NCBI GenBank assembly: GCA_005877855.1
Contig: VBOF01000167.1
Span: 1 to 10,532, forward strand
DNA: 10,532 nt
DNA from: Nitrospirota bacterium
Lineage (GTDB): Bacteria > Nitrospirota > Nitrospiria > Nitrospirales > NS-4
Direction of reading: 5' to 3'
Of the stretch, positions 1 through 9,050 are shown piece by piece. Each line of letters opens with the position of its first letter. The first letter of the stretch is position 1. Made by a program: the position numbers and the translations under genes. The notes under the pieces were generated by a model that made no database searches, was not told where the DNA came from, and saw nothing but the letters and a program-made list of their open reading frames with translations.

Positions 1-680
1 CCGAAGACCAACGATCCCATTGTTGCGGCGGTGACCGCGAGCGAGATGGTTTCATAATCACGCATCTCGCCGACCAGGACCACGTCGCAATCCTGGCGTC
101 CCGCCGCTCTCAAGCCGTCCGAAAACGAGTTCACATCGGTGCCGACCTCGCGCTGGCAGATGATCGATTTCTTGGCCGGGTGGACGAACTCGATGGGCTC
201 CTCGATCGTTAGGATGTGGCGCGAGCTGGTCGCGTTGATCAAGTCGATGATCGCCGCCAACGTGGTGGATTTGCCGGAGCCGGTCGGGCCGGTCACCAGC
301 ACCAGTCCCGAGCGTATCAGGCTCAAGGTCTTCAGCACCGGTGGCAAGTTCAGCTCATCGAGGGTCTTGATCTTGGCGGGTATGGTGCGGAACACGGCCC
401 CCATGCCGTGTGATTGCTTAAAGTAGTTCGCTCGGAAGCGCGCGACGGTCCCAAGGGCGTACGCGAAATCGAGGTCGCCGGTTTCGAGGAAACGCTCCCA
501 GTATTCCGCGGGGCAGATTTCCTGAAGGTAGCCGCGCATCGTCTCTGCGGTCAGAATCGGGTGGTCGAGCGCGACCAGCCGGCCATGGCGGCGGATCTTG
601 GGGGGTTGCCCTTCGGAGAGGTGCAAGTCCGAGCCGTGCCCGGATAACATGTCAGTGAACAACCGATCGATCCGCGCCAT
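1..680 (-). CDS. pilT: PilT, type IV pilus retraction ATPase (3' part outside window)
   Basis: Hexameric cytoplasmic ATPase that depolymerises type IV pili at the inner-membrane base. The visible 226 residues start at ATG 680-678, three bases after the stop of the upstream paralogue; a GAGG Shine-Dalgarno (689-692, minus strand) sits 8 nt before it. An N-terminal PAS-like PilT domain (SDLHLSEGQPPKIRRHG, about 17-33) is followed by Walker A GPTGSGKST (131-139), the Asp-box-like TIEEPIEF (158-165) and Walker B with GEMRD (204-208). The His box and C-terminal AIRNLI motif lie beyond the left edge. Oddities: the normally ALREDPD-like stretch before Walker B reads AAGRQDCD (193-199), and the usual AETGHLVFG reads ATMGSLVF. 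The key Walker residues remain, so an active ATPase is likely. Close relatives (PilU, general secretory ATPases) are less likely because of the short N-terminus. Confidence 0.88.
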   Translation of the reverse strand, partial: MARIDRLFTDMLSGHGSDLHLSEGQPPKIRRHGRLVALDHPILTAETMRGYLQEICPAEYWERFLETGDLDFAYALGTVARFRANYFKQSHGMGAVFRTIPAKIKTLDELNLPPVLKTLSLIRSGLVLVTGPTGSGKSTTLAAIIDLINATSSRHILTIEEPIEFVHPAKKSIICQREVGTDVNSFSDGLRAAGRQDCDVVLVGEMRDYETISLAVTAATMGSLVF

Positions 681-683
681 CGC

Positions 684-1901
684 TCAAGCCTCGAGCGCGA
701 TTCCGTCAATGCGTGGGGCCCACTTGAGGAACTGCTCCTTCTTGTCGGCGGCATAGTACGCTTCGGTACCGTCGATGACCCCCCGGGTCACGAGATCCAT
801 CAACGAGTTGTCGAGCAGGATCATTCCCTGCTGTCGCCCCGTCTGAATGATCGAGGGGATCTGGAACAGCTTGCGCTCGCGTATGAGGTTGCTGACCGCC
901 TGCGTGTTCAGCAGGATTTCCATCGCCAGGGCGCGTCCGTTGCCGTCTTTGCGCGGGATGAGTTGCTGGCACACAATCCCTCTGATGGACTCCGAGATCA
1001 TGCTGCGAACCTGGGGCTGCTCGTCGGGCGGGAACGAATCGAGGATCCGATCGATCGTGCGCGCCGCCGAGGTCGTATGGATCGTGCCGAACACCAGGTG
1101 CCCGGTCTCAGCCGCGGTGATGGCCAGCGACACGGTCTCGCGATCGCGCATCTCTCCGATCATGATCACGTCCGGGTCTTCGCGGAGCGCTGCCCGCAGC
1201 GCCTGCGAGAAGCTCTTGGTGTGCGCGCCGACCTCGCGCTGGTTGATTTGAGATTTGGCCGGCACGAAGTTGAACTCGACCGGATCTTCAATCGTGATGA
1301 TGTGTTCCTCGCGGTGCTGATTCACCACCTCTACCATGGCGGCCAAGGTCGTGGACTTGCCGCAGCCGTTCGGCCCCGTGACCAGGACGAGCCCCTGATT
1401 GAACTCGGTGAGGCGCCGCAGCTGCTCGGGGAGGCCCAACTCTGTGAAAGACGGAACACGGGACTGCACGATCCGGAAGGAACCGTCCCATCCCATCCGC
1501 TGCTTGACGATACAGGTACGGTACACGCCCTGGTTCGGGATGATATAGCGAAAGTCGAGTGCCAGCTCTGTGCGGATGCGCTGCCGTTGTTCGTCGGTCA
1601 GAATCTTAAACAGGAGAGCTTCGGTTTCTGCGGCGGTGAACGGCGTGCGCGGAAGCGGCGCGAGCCGACCGTACTTCCGGATGACGGGGGGAGACGCCAC
1701 GTTGATGTGCAAGTCCGAGCCCCCGATATCGCGGGCGTAGGTCAGATAGTCGTGCAAGTGAGTGAACGCGGCGATTTTCGGCGCGTCCGACTCGGGGACC
1801 AGCGGACTGGGGGCGGGATCAACTTTAGGAGTCGAAACCGGAGTCGGGGCGGGCGTTGGCCGTGGATCTTTGCTTCCCATAGGGCCGGATAAGGAGGACA
1901 T
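684..1901 (-). CDS. pilT: PilT-family twitching motility ATPase with proline-rich N-terminal extension
   Basis: Complete 405-residue pilus retraction ATPase, paralogous to the next gene. Visible motifs: PAS-like SDLHINVASPPVIRKYG (62-78), Walker A GPNGCGKST (176-184), Asp box TIEDPVEF (203-210), Walker B ALREDPDVIMIGEMRD (238-253), His box GTIHTTSA (272-279) and the C-terminal VSNLIRE (336-342, the AIRNLI-type motif). Typical PilT is about 345-370 residues; the extra length is an N-terminal tail (about 13-36) made largely of Pro, Thr, Ala and Ser, probably a flexible linker. The ATG at 1901-1899 is preceded by AAAGGA about 12 nt upstream; Met8 has no ribosome site. The stop is followed after three bases by the second pilT, so the two are surely co-transcribed and may form a PilT/PilU-like pair. 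Motifs resemble PilT more than PilU, where Walker B usually reads GEIR. Confidence 0.93.
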   Translation of the reverse strand: MSSLSGPMGSKDPRPTPAPTPVSTPKVDPAPSPLVPESDAPKIAAFTHLHDYLTYARDIGGSDLHINVASPPVIRKYGRLAPLPRTPFTAAETEALLFKILTDEQRQRIRTELALDFRYIIPNQGVYRTCIVKQRMGWDGSFRIVQSRVPSFTELGLPEQLRRLTEFNQGLVLVTGPNGCGKSTTLAAMVEVVNQHREEHIITIEDPVEFNFVPAKSQINQREVGAHTKSFSQALRAALREDPDVIMIGEMRDRETVSLAITAAETGHLVFGTIHTTSAARTIDRILDSFPPDEQPQVRSMISESIRGIVCQQLIPRKDGNGRALAMEILLNTQAVSNLIRERKLFQIPSIIQTGRQQGMILLDNSLMDLVTRGVIDGTEAYYAADKKEQFLKWAPRIDGIALEA

Positions 1902-1939
1902 TGTACTTTTTAGTCCTTTCGGGGTTAGATAGGGGGGAC

Positions 1940-1948
1940 ATTCTACCA
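1940..1948 (-). promoter_or_regulatory. Possible extended -10 promoter for the pilT pair
   Basis: On the minus strand the sequence reads TGGTAGAAT, a TGn extended -10 followed by TAGAAT (5 of 6 matches to TATAAT). It would start transcription near 1933, about 30 nt before the pilT-like ATG. I see no good -35, which is tolerable for extended -10 promoters. Inferred from sequence match only. Confidence 0.3.
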
Positions 1949-2015
1949 GAGCAAGAGGGCCACCCTGCTTTTTATTCCTACCGTGCCGTGATTCTGCGGC
2001 GTTTGTCTTGCTCTG
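1947..2015. repeat. 10-bp perfect inverted repeat in the gap between the HEAT gene and pilT
   Basis: CAGAGCAAGA at 1947-1956 is the exact reverse complement of TCTTGCTCTG at 2006-2015, separated by 49 nt. On the minus strand the first arm begins directly after the stop of the HEAT-like gene, and the second arm ends at the extended -10 candidate. It could fold the intergenic transcript or mark an old insertion; no T-tract follows on the minus strand, so a simple terminator is unlikely. The rest of the 114-bp gap shows nothing else I recognise. Confidence 0.4.
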
Positions 2016-2636
2016 TCATCCGGCAATACGCTCCAGGGCTTCCCTGGCCCGTCCCCGTGCATTGGGGTCCCACTCGTCCTCCACCATCTCGCGCAGCCGC
2101 TTCTCCGCCTGTTTCGCCTTCAGCTTGCCCAGCGCCAAGGCCGCCTCGGCCCGCACGAAGGCATACTCGTCGTTCGTGGCTACCAGCAAGGGCCCGATGG
2201 CCCGCGGGTCGCTCAGGACGCCCAAGCCGTTGGCCGCCCGCGTCCGGTCCAGCTTCTCCGGATCCGTCTTGAGGATGCGCAGGAGCACATCAAACAGCAC
2301 GGGGCCGGCGTCGGCCAGCCGTTCGGGGTGGTCCCGGTCTTGATCGACGAGCCAAAGCGCCGCGCGCTTTTGCAGCGCAGGGTCGGTCGCCTCCCGGAAG
2401 ACTTTCGCGACCCGGTCGTGAGCGCGCTTGTGTTCGCGACGCGCGCGCTCTCCCCGGACGATAGAGACCACGATGATGAAGCCGGCCAGGACGACCACCA
2501 CGATCCCCCAGGGGCCGTTGCGCAGGAACTCCCTCCACGGTTCGGGGAAGATGCTCCAGAGGAAGAACCCCACCAGGAGCGCGACCAGCAGGTGGGTGAG
2601 GATGAAAATACCGATGTTGCCCTGCTCGCCCTTCAT
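2016..2636 (-). CDS. Membrane-anchored HEAT-repeat-like protein of unknown function
   Basis: A predicted 206-residue protein with two hydrophobic segments near the N-terminus (about 8-29 and 43-61) joined by a short loop, then a strongly basic stretch (RGERARREHKRAH, about 64-76) and an alpha-helical C-terminal half. Helices such as RTRAANGLGVLSDPRAIGPL and FVRAEAALALGKLKAK (about 132-174) look like HEAT repeats, usually protein-protein interaction scaffolds. By the positive-inside pattern the HEAT part should be cytoplasmic. Start is uncertain: ATG 2636 has GAGG 3 nt upstream; ATG 2645 and TTG 2672 lie in frame. The TTG coincides with TTGACC, which with GAAAAT 17 bp later resembles a promoter, arguing against 2672. 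It is divergent from secA and precedes the pilT genes by 114 bp. A link to pilus assembly or Sec is possible but unsupported. Confidence 0.75.
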   Translation of the reverse strand: MKGEQGNIGIFILTHLLVALLVGFFLWSIFPEPWREFLRNGPWGIVVVVLAGFIIVVSIVRGERARREHKRAHDRVAKVFREATDPALQKRAALWLVDQDRDHPERLADAGPVLFDVLLRILKTDPEKLDRTRAANGLGVLSDPRAIGPLLVATNDEYAFVRAEAALALGKLKAKQAEKRLREMVEDEWDPNARGRAREALERIAG

Positions 2637-2688
2637 AACCCTCATTTTCGCCCAGCGATCCGGAAGGGTCAACTACGGGGAATCGCTG

Positions 2689-2717
2689 TTTCTTTGCGCG
2701 GGATAATTCAGTATACT
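2689..2717 (+). promoter_or_regulatory. Possible secA promoter
   Basis: TATACT at 2712-2717 matches the sigma-70 -10 consensus at 5 of 6 positions and lies 27 bp before the secA ATG in the divergent intergenic region. The hexamer at the right distance (2689-2694) is a poor -35. The surrounding bases are unusually AT-rich for this window, which supports a promoter. Confidence 0.35.
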
Positions 2718-2744
2718 TAAAGAAGCTGTGGGTACCGCCGCGTC

Positions 2745-5447
<2,703 letters not shown>

Positions 5448-5542
5448 GCGCCCACCGTCAGCTCGGATTATTCATGGATGCCGTCGCGAGGCGGCTGAGA
5501 CCGAAGCCCGCCGAGGCTTCTCGCAAGTGAGGACGACACAGG

Positions 5543-5560
5543 CGTACTTGTAACAGTACG
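5543..5560 (+). other. Internal hairpin CGTACT/AGTACG
   Basis: Perfect 6-bp stem CGTACT (5543-5548) with AGTACG (5555-5560) around the loop TGTAAC, extended at its base by a G-T and a G-C pair. It sits inside the inverted-end element, flanked by GA-rich single-stranded stretches (GAGGACGACACA before, CGAGGAGGCCGAACGAG after). No T-tract follows, so it is not an intrinsic terminator. Confidence 0.55.
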
Positions 5561-5589
5561 TCGAGGAGGCCGAACGAGAAAAGCCCATG

Positions 5590-5616
5590 GCCCATTGCAA
5601 CTGAAGAGCAATGGGC
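5590..5616 (+). other. Internal perfect 9-bp hairpin GCCCATTGC/GCAATGGGC
   Basis: GCCCATTGC (5590-5598) pairs fully with GCAATGGGC (5608-5616) around a 9-nt loop. A second copy of GCCCAT at 5583-5588 could compete for the right arm. On the plus strand no T-run follows. On the minus strand the hairpin is followed by a short TTTT after an interrupted stretch, so a weak reverse-direction terminator is possible but not convincing. Confidence 0.6.
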
Positions 5617-5672
5617 AACCCCGCGAGAGGATCGGCCGCCGCAGTAGGCATTTATGGATAACCCGAGCTGAT

Positions 5673-6758
5673 ATGCCGACACCCGGGCACTCCCGCACCA
5701 GACGAACTCCGCTGCACAAGTCGCCTTCCGGCATGCAGGGGCGGACCCTCGCGCTGGTGCGCGAGCTGCGCCTCCTGACCGAAACGACCCGCGCCCTGGC
5801 CTCCGCCCGCGAGGCCAAATCAGTCCTGCGCGTGATCTTCGATAAGGCCAAGGCGCTCGTCCGGTGCGAAGCCTGGTCGCTCTTCCTGATCGATCCGTCC
5901 ACCCACGAGCTGGTCTTCGACATGGTCGGCGGCCCCAAGGCCCGACGGCTCAAAGGGCTTCGCATCAAAACCGGGCAGGGCATCGTCGGGTGGGTCGCCC
6001 AGCGCGGGAAGCCCGCCATGGTCAACGACACTCGCACGGACCGGCGTTTCCTCTCCGATATCGACCGGGCGACCCGTTTCATCACGCGGTCCGTTCTCTG
6101 CGTGCCGATCTTCATCCGGAAGCATCCCGCCGCGGTGCTGGAAATGGTGAACAAGGTCGGCAAGCCCTTCGACCGCCTGGACCAGCGTCTCCTCACCCAT
6201 CTGGCCGAACAGGCTTCGATCGCGTTGGAGCGGGCGAGTCTGCAGGAGCAGGCGACTAGCCTCGGGGGCACCGACGAGCTGACGAAGCTCCACAACACCC
6301 GGTTTCTGGAACAGGCGCTGGATCGGGAGGCACGCCGCTGCCGGCGTTACGGCTCCATCATGGCGCTGATCTTTCTCGACCTCGACGACTTCAAGAGGAT
6401 CAACGACCAGCACGGCCACCCGCTGGGCAGCCAGTGCTTGGCCGAACTGGCCCAGATCATGCTGAAGAGCGTCCGAGACGTGGACATCCTGGCCCGTTAC
6501 GGCGGCGACGAGTTCGTGGTGATCCTGCCGGAAACCACGGTGTCCACGGCCCGCGCCGTGGCCGAACGGCTCCACGAGTCCATCACCTCCCACATCTTCC
6601 TGAGCGAGCAAGGGATCGAGGCGCGTCTCACCGCCAGCATCGGGATCGCTGGCTTTCCCGACCACGCGCAGAGTAAGGAAGAGCTCTTACGCAAGGCGGA
6701 CGAGGCGATGTACCGAGCCAAGGCCGCGGGCCCCAACAGGATCCACATCGCCGAGTAG
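5673..6758 (+). CDS. GAF-GGDEF diguanylate cyclase
   Basis: Predicted cytoplasmic enzyme that condenses two GTP into c-di-GMP. With the ATG at 5673 it has 361 residues: a basic, probably disordered start (1-20), a GAF sensor domain (about 40-190, with GLRIKTGQGIVGWVAQRGKP and VLEMVNK typical of GAF), then the GGDEF domain (about 195-361). Visible catalytic features are FLDLDDFKRIND (234-245), the signature GGDEF (277-281) and ASIGIA (321-326). RDVD (268-271) five residues before GGDEF is an intact allosteric I-site, so product inhibition is expected. No membrane segments or signal peptide. In-frame TTG 5595 and ATG 5733 are alternative starts; TTG 5595 falls inside a hairpin and is unlikely. 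The ligand of the GAF domain cannot be read. The inverted-end element directly abuts the start codon, so that RNA may affect translation. Confidence 0.92.
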   Translation: MPTPGHSRTRRTPLHKSPSGMQGRTLALVRELRLLTETTRALASAREAKSVLRVIFDKAKALVRCEAWSLFLIDPSTHELVFDMVGGPKARRLKGLRIKTGQGIVGWVAQRGKPAMVNDTRTDRRFLSDIDRATRFITRSVLCVPIFIRKHPAAVLEMVNKVGKPFDRLDQRLLTHLAEQASIALERASLQEQATSLGGTDELTKLHNTRFLEQALDREARRCRRYGSIMALIFLDLDDFKRINDQHGHPLGSQCLAELAQIMLKSVRDVDILARYGGDEFVVILPETTVSTARAVAERLHESITSHIFLSEQGIEARLTASIGIAGFPDHAQSKEELLRKADEAMYRAKAAGPNRIHIAE

Positions 6759-6837
6759 CGTCGCCAGGTAGATAAAAACCCAGTCATTCCGGTACCTGAA
6801 GACGCTCCAACCCCTTGTTCCGACAACGAGTTTCGGC

Positions 6838-6867
6838 TTGACTAACGCGAACAACGTAGGCTATCGT
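6838..6867 (+). promoter_or_regulatory. Candidate sigma-70 promoter of the methyltransferase-nuo operon
   Basis: TTGACT (6838-6843, 5 of 6 to the -35 consensus) and TATCGT (6862-6867, 4 of 6 to the -10) are spaced by 18 bp. Transcription would begin near 6874, leaving a leader of about 45 nt before the methyltransferase ATG. The TTG of the -35 is also an in-frame start candidate for that gene, which I therefore reject. The 160-bp gap (6759-6918) shows no terminator or other gene. Confidence 0.45.
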
Positions 6868-6909
6868 AACTCCCTTCTCTTTCAGGAAATTTTGTCACAA
6901 GTTCGCAGC

Positions 6910-6913
6910 GGAG
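6910..6913 (+). promoter_or_regulatory. Ribosome binding site deciding the methyltransferase start
   Basis: GGAG lies 5 nt before ATG 6919. The protein family alignment region (LVARLEREGPLSFAAFMEAAL) begins about ten residues later, so this start is preferred over the upstream in-frame TTG at 6838. Confidence 0.6.
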
Positions 6914-6918
6914 CGCCT

Positions 6919-8208
6919 ATGGAACTCGGTCATCCTGGTCTGGTTCAGAAACTGGTCGCCCGCCTCGAGCGGGAGGGTCCCCTTTCCTTCGCTGCCTTTA
7001 TGGAGGCGGCGCTCTACGACCCTGACTTCGGCTACTACATGACGGCCGGACCGCGCATCGGACGGGAGGGAGACTACTACACAAGCCTTGACGTACATCC
7101 CATCTTCGCCGAACTGGTCGGCCGGCAGGTCGCGCAAGCCGCCGAGGCCATCGCTCCGTCGGGCGAGTTCACGATCGTGGAGATGGGAGCCGGCAAAGGG
7201 CTCCTCGCCAAACATCTGTTGACCGCGTATCGGCGCGACAACCCGGACTTCCTCGCCCGCCTACGGTACCTCCTGGTGGAACGGAGCCCAGTCATGGTCG
7301 AAACGCAAAAACAGCGCCTGCGCGAACTCAGGGACGCGGGTCTGAGCGTTGCCTGGGTACCGGACCTGGACGCGATACCGGCTGATTCGATCACGGGCGT
7401 GTTTCTCTCCAACGAACTGGTGGACGCGTTCCCCGTGCACCGCGTGGTCAAGCGGCCATTGGGCCTGCGAGAAATCTTCGTAGGGTGGGATGGAAGCCGT
7501 TTCGTCGAAATCGAGGCGCCGCCCTGCTCCTCTGCCTTGGAAGCCTATTTTGCGCGTCTCGGAATCAGCCTGGAGGCCGGCCAGGAGGCGGAGGTCAATC
7601 TGGCGGCGCTCGAGTGGATGAGGCTGGTCGGCGCGCGCTTGCGCCGCGGCCTCGTCGTGACCATCGACTACGGCCACGCCGCCGTCGATCTCCTCGCGCC
7701 GGCGAGAAAGACCGGCACGCTGCTCGGCTATTACAGGCACACCGTGTCCGACTCGCCGTATCTTCGCGTCGGTCAGCAGGACTTGACGGCGCATGTGGAC
7801 TTCACGAGCTTGGCCCTGGCCGGGCAGGACGTAGGCCTGGAGGTCACCGGCTTCACGAACCAACTGCACTTCCTGATCGGCCTGGGGATCGAATCGGCCT
7901 TCGCCGGCTTGGATCCGGAGTCTCCCCAGGTGGCCGCGATGCGAGAGCTGCTCCGGCCCGACGGCATGGGTACCACGTACAAGGTCTTGGTCCAGCACAA
8001 GGGCATGCTGGCGCCCCAGCTCGACGGTTTGCGGTCGAGGCCGTACTTCAAGGATGCCCTTATGAGACTCCCCTCTCCCCATGACCCGTTGCATTCTGGG
8101 GAGCAACGGGTTCCCCGAGAGGGCCAGGGTGAGGGGCATAACGCACAGAACCCTCACCCTAACCCTCTCCCTGACAGGGAGAGGGAAAATATCAGCGTGG
8201 TCCCCTGA
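6919..8208 (+). CDS. MidA/NDUFAF7-family SAM-dependent methyltransferase (Methyltransf_28) with repeat-derived tail
   Basis: Probable class I SAM-dependent protein arginine methyltransferase. The mitochondrial homologue NDUFAF7 methylates an arginine of NDUFS2, the NuoD counterpart, during complex I assembly; the bacterial role is inferred from that. Of 429 residues, 1-375 look normal for the family: GPLSFAAFMEAALYDPDFGYY (family start, about 20-40), TIVEMGAGKGLLAKHLL (SAM loop, 85-101), LSNELVDAFPVHRV (163-176), TIDYGH (248-253) and GYYRHTVSDSPY with DLTAHVDFTSLA (270-299). From about 380 to the end (e.g. NPHPNPLPDRERE) the sequence is the translation of a REP-like repeat, not a family domain. 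The TGA overlaps the nuoA ATG by one base, which implies translational coupling and supports a job in complex I assembly. Mitochondrial data make arginine methylation likely, but the target here is unproven. Confidence 0.9.
   Translation: MELGHPGLVQKLVARLEREGPLSFAAFMEAALYDPDFGYYMTAGPRIGREGDYYTSLDVHPIFAELVGRQVAQAAEAIAPSGEFTIVEMGAGKGLLAKHLLTAYRRDNPDFLARLRYLLVERSPVMVETQKQRLRELRDAGLSVAWVPDLDAIPADSITGVFLSNELVDAFPVHRVVKRPLGLREIFVGWDGSRFVEIEAPPCSSALEAYFARLGISLEAGQEAEVNLAALEWMRLVGARLRRGLVVTIDYGHAAVDLLAPARKTGTLLGYYRHTVSDSPYLRVGQQDLTAHVDFTSLALAGQDVGLEVTGFTNQLHFLIGLGIESAFAGLDPESPQVAAMRELLRPDGMGTTYKVLVQHKGMLAPQLDGLRSRPYFKDALMRLPSPHDPLHSGEQRVPREGQGEGHNAQNPHPNPLPDRERENISVVP
8068..8185. repeat. REP-like palindromic repeat inside the methyltransferase 3' end
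   Basis: Three nested palindromes follow one another. ACCCGTTGC (8084-8092) pairs perfectly with GCAACGGGT (8103-8111). The 19-nt arms 8117-8135 and 8151-8169 pair with only two mismatches at the centre. CCCTCTCCCTG (8163-8173) and CAGGGAGAGGG (8175-8185) form an 11-bp palindrome. CCCTCTCCC also occurs at 8071-8079. The CCCTCACCCTAACCCTCTCC core is a dispersed extragenic repeat familiar from many bacterial genomes, where its spurious translation reads PHPNPLP. Here it is in the reading frame and close to the nuoA start, so it may fold in the mRNA at the nuoA ribosome site. Confidence 0.8.
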
Positions 8209-8576
8209 TGCCTGATCTGATCGTCCGGAACTACCTGCCGATCCTCTTCTTCCTGGTGATCGCCGCCGCCTTCGGCGTCGGCTCCATCCTGGCAGGCTAC
8301 CTCGTCCGGCCCTCGCGTCCTTACAAGGCCAAGCTCATGCCCTACGAGAGCGGCGCACCGGTCTTTCACGACGCGCGCACCAAGATCCCGATGCGGTACT
8401 ATATTATTGCGATGCTATTCGTGATCTTCGACATCGAGGCCGTGTTCATCTTCCCCTGGGCCGTCATCTTCAAGCAGCTCGGCCTCTTCGCCCTGATCGA
8501 GATGTTGGTCTTCATCGCGATCCTGCTCGTCGGCTACTTCTACGCTTGGAAGAAGGGGGCGCTGGAATGGGACTGA
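8208..8576 (+). CDS. nuoA: NADH-quinone oxidoreductase subunit A
   Basis: Small membrane subunit of complex I at the join between the quinone-reducing arm and the membrane arm. The 122 residues show three hydrophobic segments (about 9-31, 64-86 and 92-112). The conserved loop after helix 1 contains PYESG (45-49), where several lineages and mitochondrial ND3 have a cysteine (YECG). The hallmark FVIFDIEAVFIFPWA (71-85) carries the conserved acidic residues. Its ATG shares one base with the upstream methyltransferase TGA, and its last 10 bases overlap nuoB, so translation along the operon is coupled. No independent Shine-Dalgarno is obvious, because the preceding bases are the repeat. Confidence 0.97.
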   Translation: MPDLIVRNYLPILFFLVIAAAFGVGSILAGYLVRPSRPYKAKLMPYESGAPVFHDARTKIPMRYYIIAMLFVIFDIEAVFIFPWAVIFKQLGLFALIEMLVFIAILLVGYFYAWKKGALEWD

Positions 8577-9046
8577 TCGAACGGTCGCTGGATGCCAACA
8601 TCGTAACGACCACCCTGGATGCGGCCATCAACTGGTGCCGCAAGGGCTCCCTCTGGCCGATGACCTTCGGGCTGGCCTGCTGCGCCATTGAGATGATGGC
8701 GACGGTGGCGTCCCGCTACGACATCGACCGCTTCGGGGCGGGGGTCTTCCGGGCGTCGCCCCGCCAGTCGGACCTGATGATTGTAGCCGGCACCGTGACC
8801 CGCAAGATGGCGCCGATCATCCGTCGCATCTACGACCAGATGCCGGAGCCCCGTTACGTGATCTCCATGGGCTCTTGCGCGACGTCGGGCAACCACTACA
8901 ACTCCTACAGCGTGGTCCAGGGGGTGGACCAGATCGTGCCGGTGGACGTGTACGTCCCCGGCTGCCCGCCACGGCCTGAAGCGCTCTTAGACGGGCTCAT
9001 CAAGCTCCAGCAGAAAATCATGAAGGAGAAGGTCCTCGTTAGATAA
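8567..9046 (+). CDS. nuoB: NADH-quinone oxidoreductase subunit B (cluster N2 carrier)
   Basis: Peripheral-arm subunit of complex I that holds the terminal [4Fe-4S] cluster N2 next to the quinone site. The ATG at 8567 gives 159 residues; an in-frame TTG at 8546 lies inside nuoA and is not needed. All four expected cluster cysteines are present: Cys38 and Cys39 (GLACCAIEMM), Cys104 (SMGSCATSG) and Cys133 (VPGCPPRPEALL). Other family hallmarks are SLWPMTFG (28-35), RYDIDRFG (50-57) and ASPRQSDLMIVAGTVTRKMA (63-82). A purine-rich AAGGGGG about 9 nt before the ATG can serve as ribosome site. It overlaps nuoA by 10 bp and is followed 4 bp later by nuoC. Confidence 0.97.
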   Translation: MGLIERSLDANIVTTTLDAAINWCRKGSLWPMTFGLACCAIEMMATVASRYDIDRFGAGVFRASPRQSDLMIVAGTVTRKMAPIIRRIYDQMPEPRYVISMGSCATSGNHYNSYSVVQGVDQIVPVDVYVPGCPPRPEALLDGLIKLQQKIMKEKVLVR

Positions 9047-9050
9047 CCCT

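Larger units (their letters stand above)
5457..5672. repeat. 215-bp element with 25-bp inverted ends and internal hairpins (MITE-like or structured RNA)
   Basis: This gap between secA and the diguanylate cyclase holds no convincing gene. Positions 5458-5482 pair with 5647-5671: 21 of 25 are Watson-Crick, three are G-T wobbles and one is an A-C mismatch. The pairing continues inward after a short internal loop as 5490-5498 with 5632-5640 (nine pairs, one wobble). Inside lie hairpins 5503-5508/5515-5520, 5543-5548/5555-5560 and 5590-5598/5608-5616. Either the DNA is a miniature inverted-repeat element without a transposase, or the transcript folds into one rod with a branched head. I see no target-site duplication. 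The left end lies 10 bp after the secA stop and the right end touches the next ATG. It does not match the GEMM c-di-GMP riboswitch. I recall similar GTACG hairpin spacers from Nitrospira-type genomes, but cannot verify this. Confidence 0.7.

Noticed and set aside
963..1892. 309-codon plus-strand frame opposite the pilT-like gene
   Set aside because: The minus-strand gene carries every PilT motif. This frame is low-complexity Arg/Gly/Asp-rich shadow translation.
1956..1974. Plus-strand terminator AGGG/CCCT followed by TTTTT
   Set aside because: Only a 4-bp stem, and no plus-strand gene lies upstream to terminate.
5457..5672. c-di-GMP riboswitch upstream of the GGDEF gene
   Set aside because: The GEMM-I core motifs and two-helix layout are not present. 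The region instead forms one long terminal stem with other hairpins.
5595..5672. TTG-started 26-residue N-terminal extension of the diguanylate cyclase
   Set aside because: The codons lie within the hairpin and terminal stem of the element, and no ribosome site is visible before 5595.
5468..6298. 276-codon minus-strand frame
   Set aside because: It crosses the inverted-end element and the GAF-coding region antisense. It is Arg/Ser-rich and has no family resemblance.
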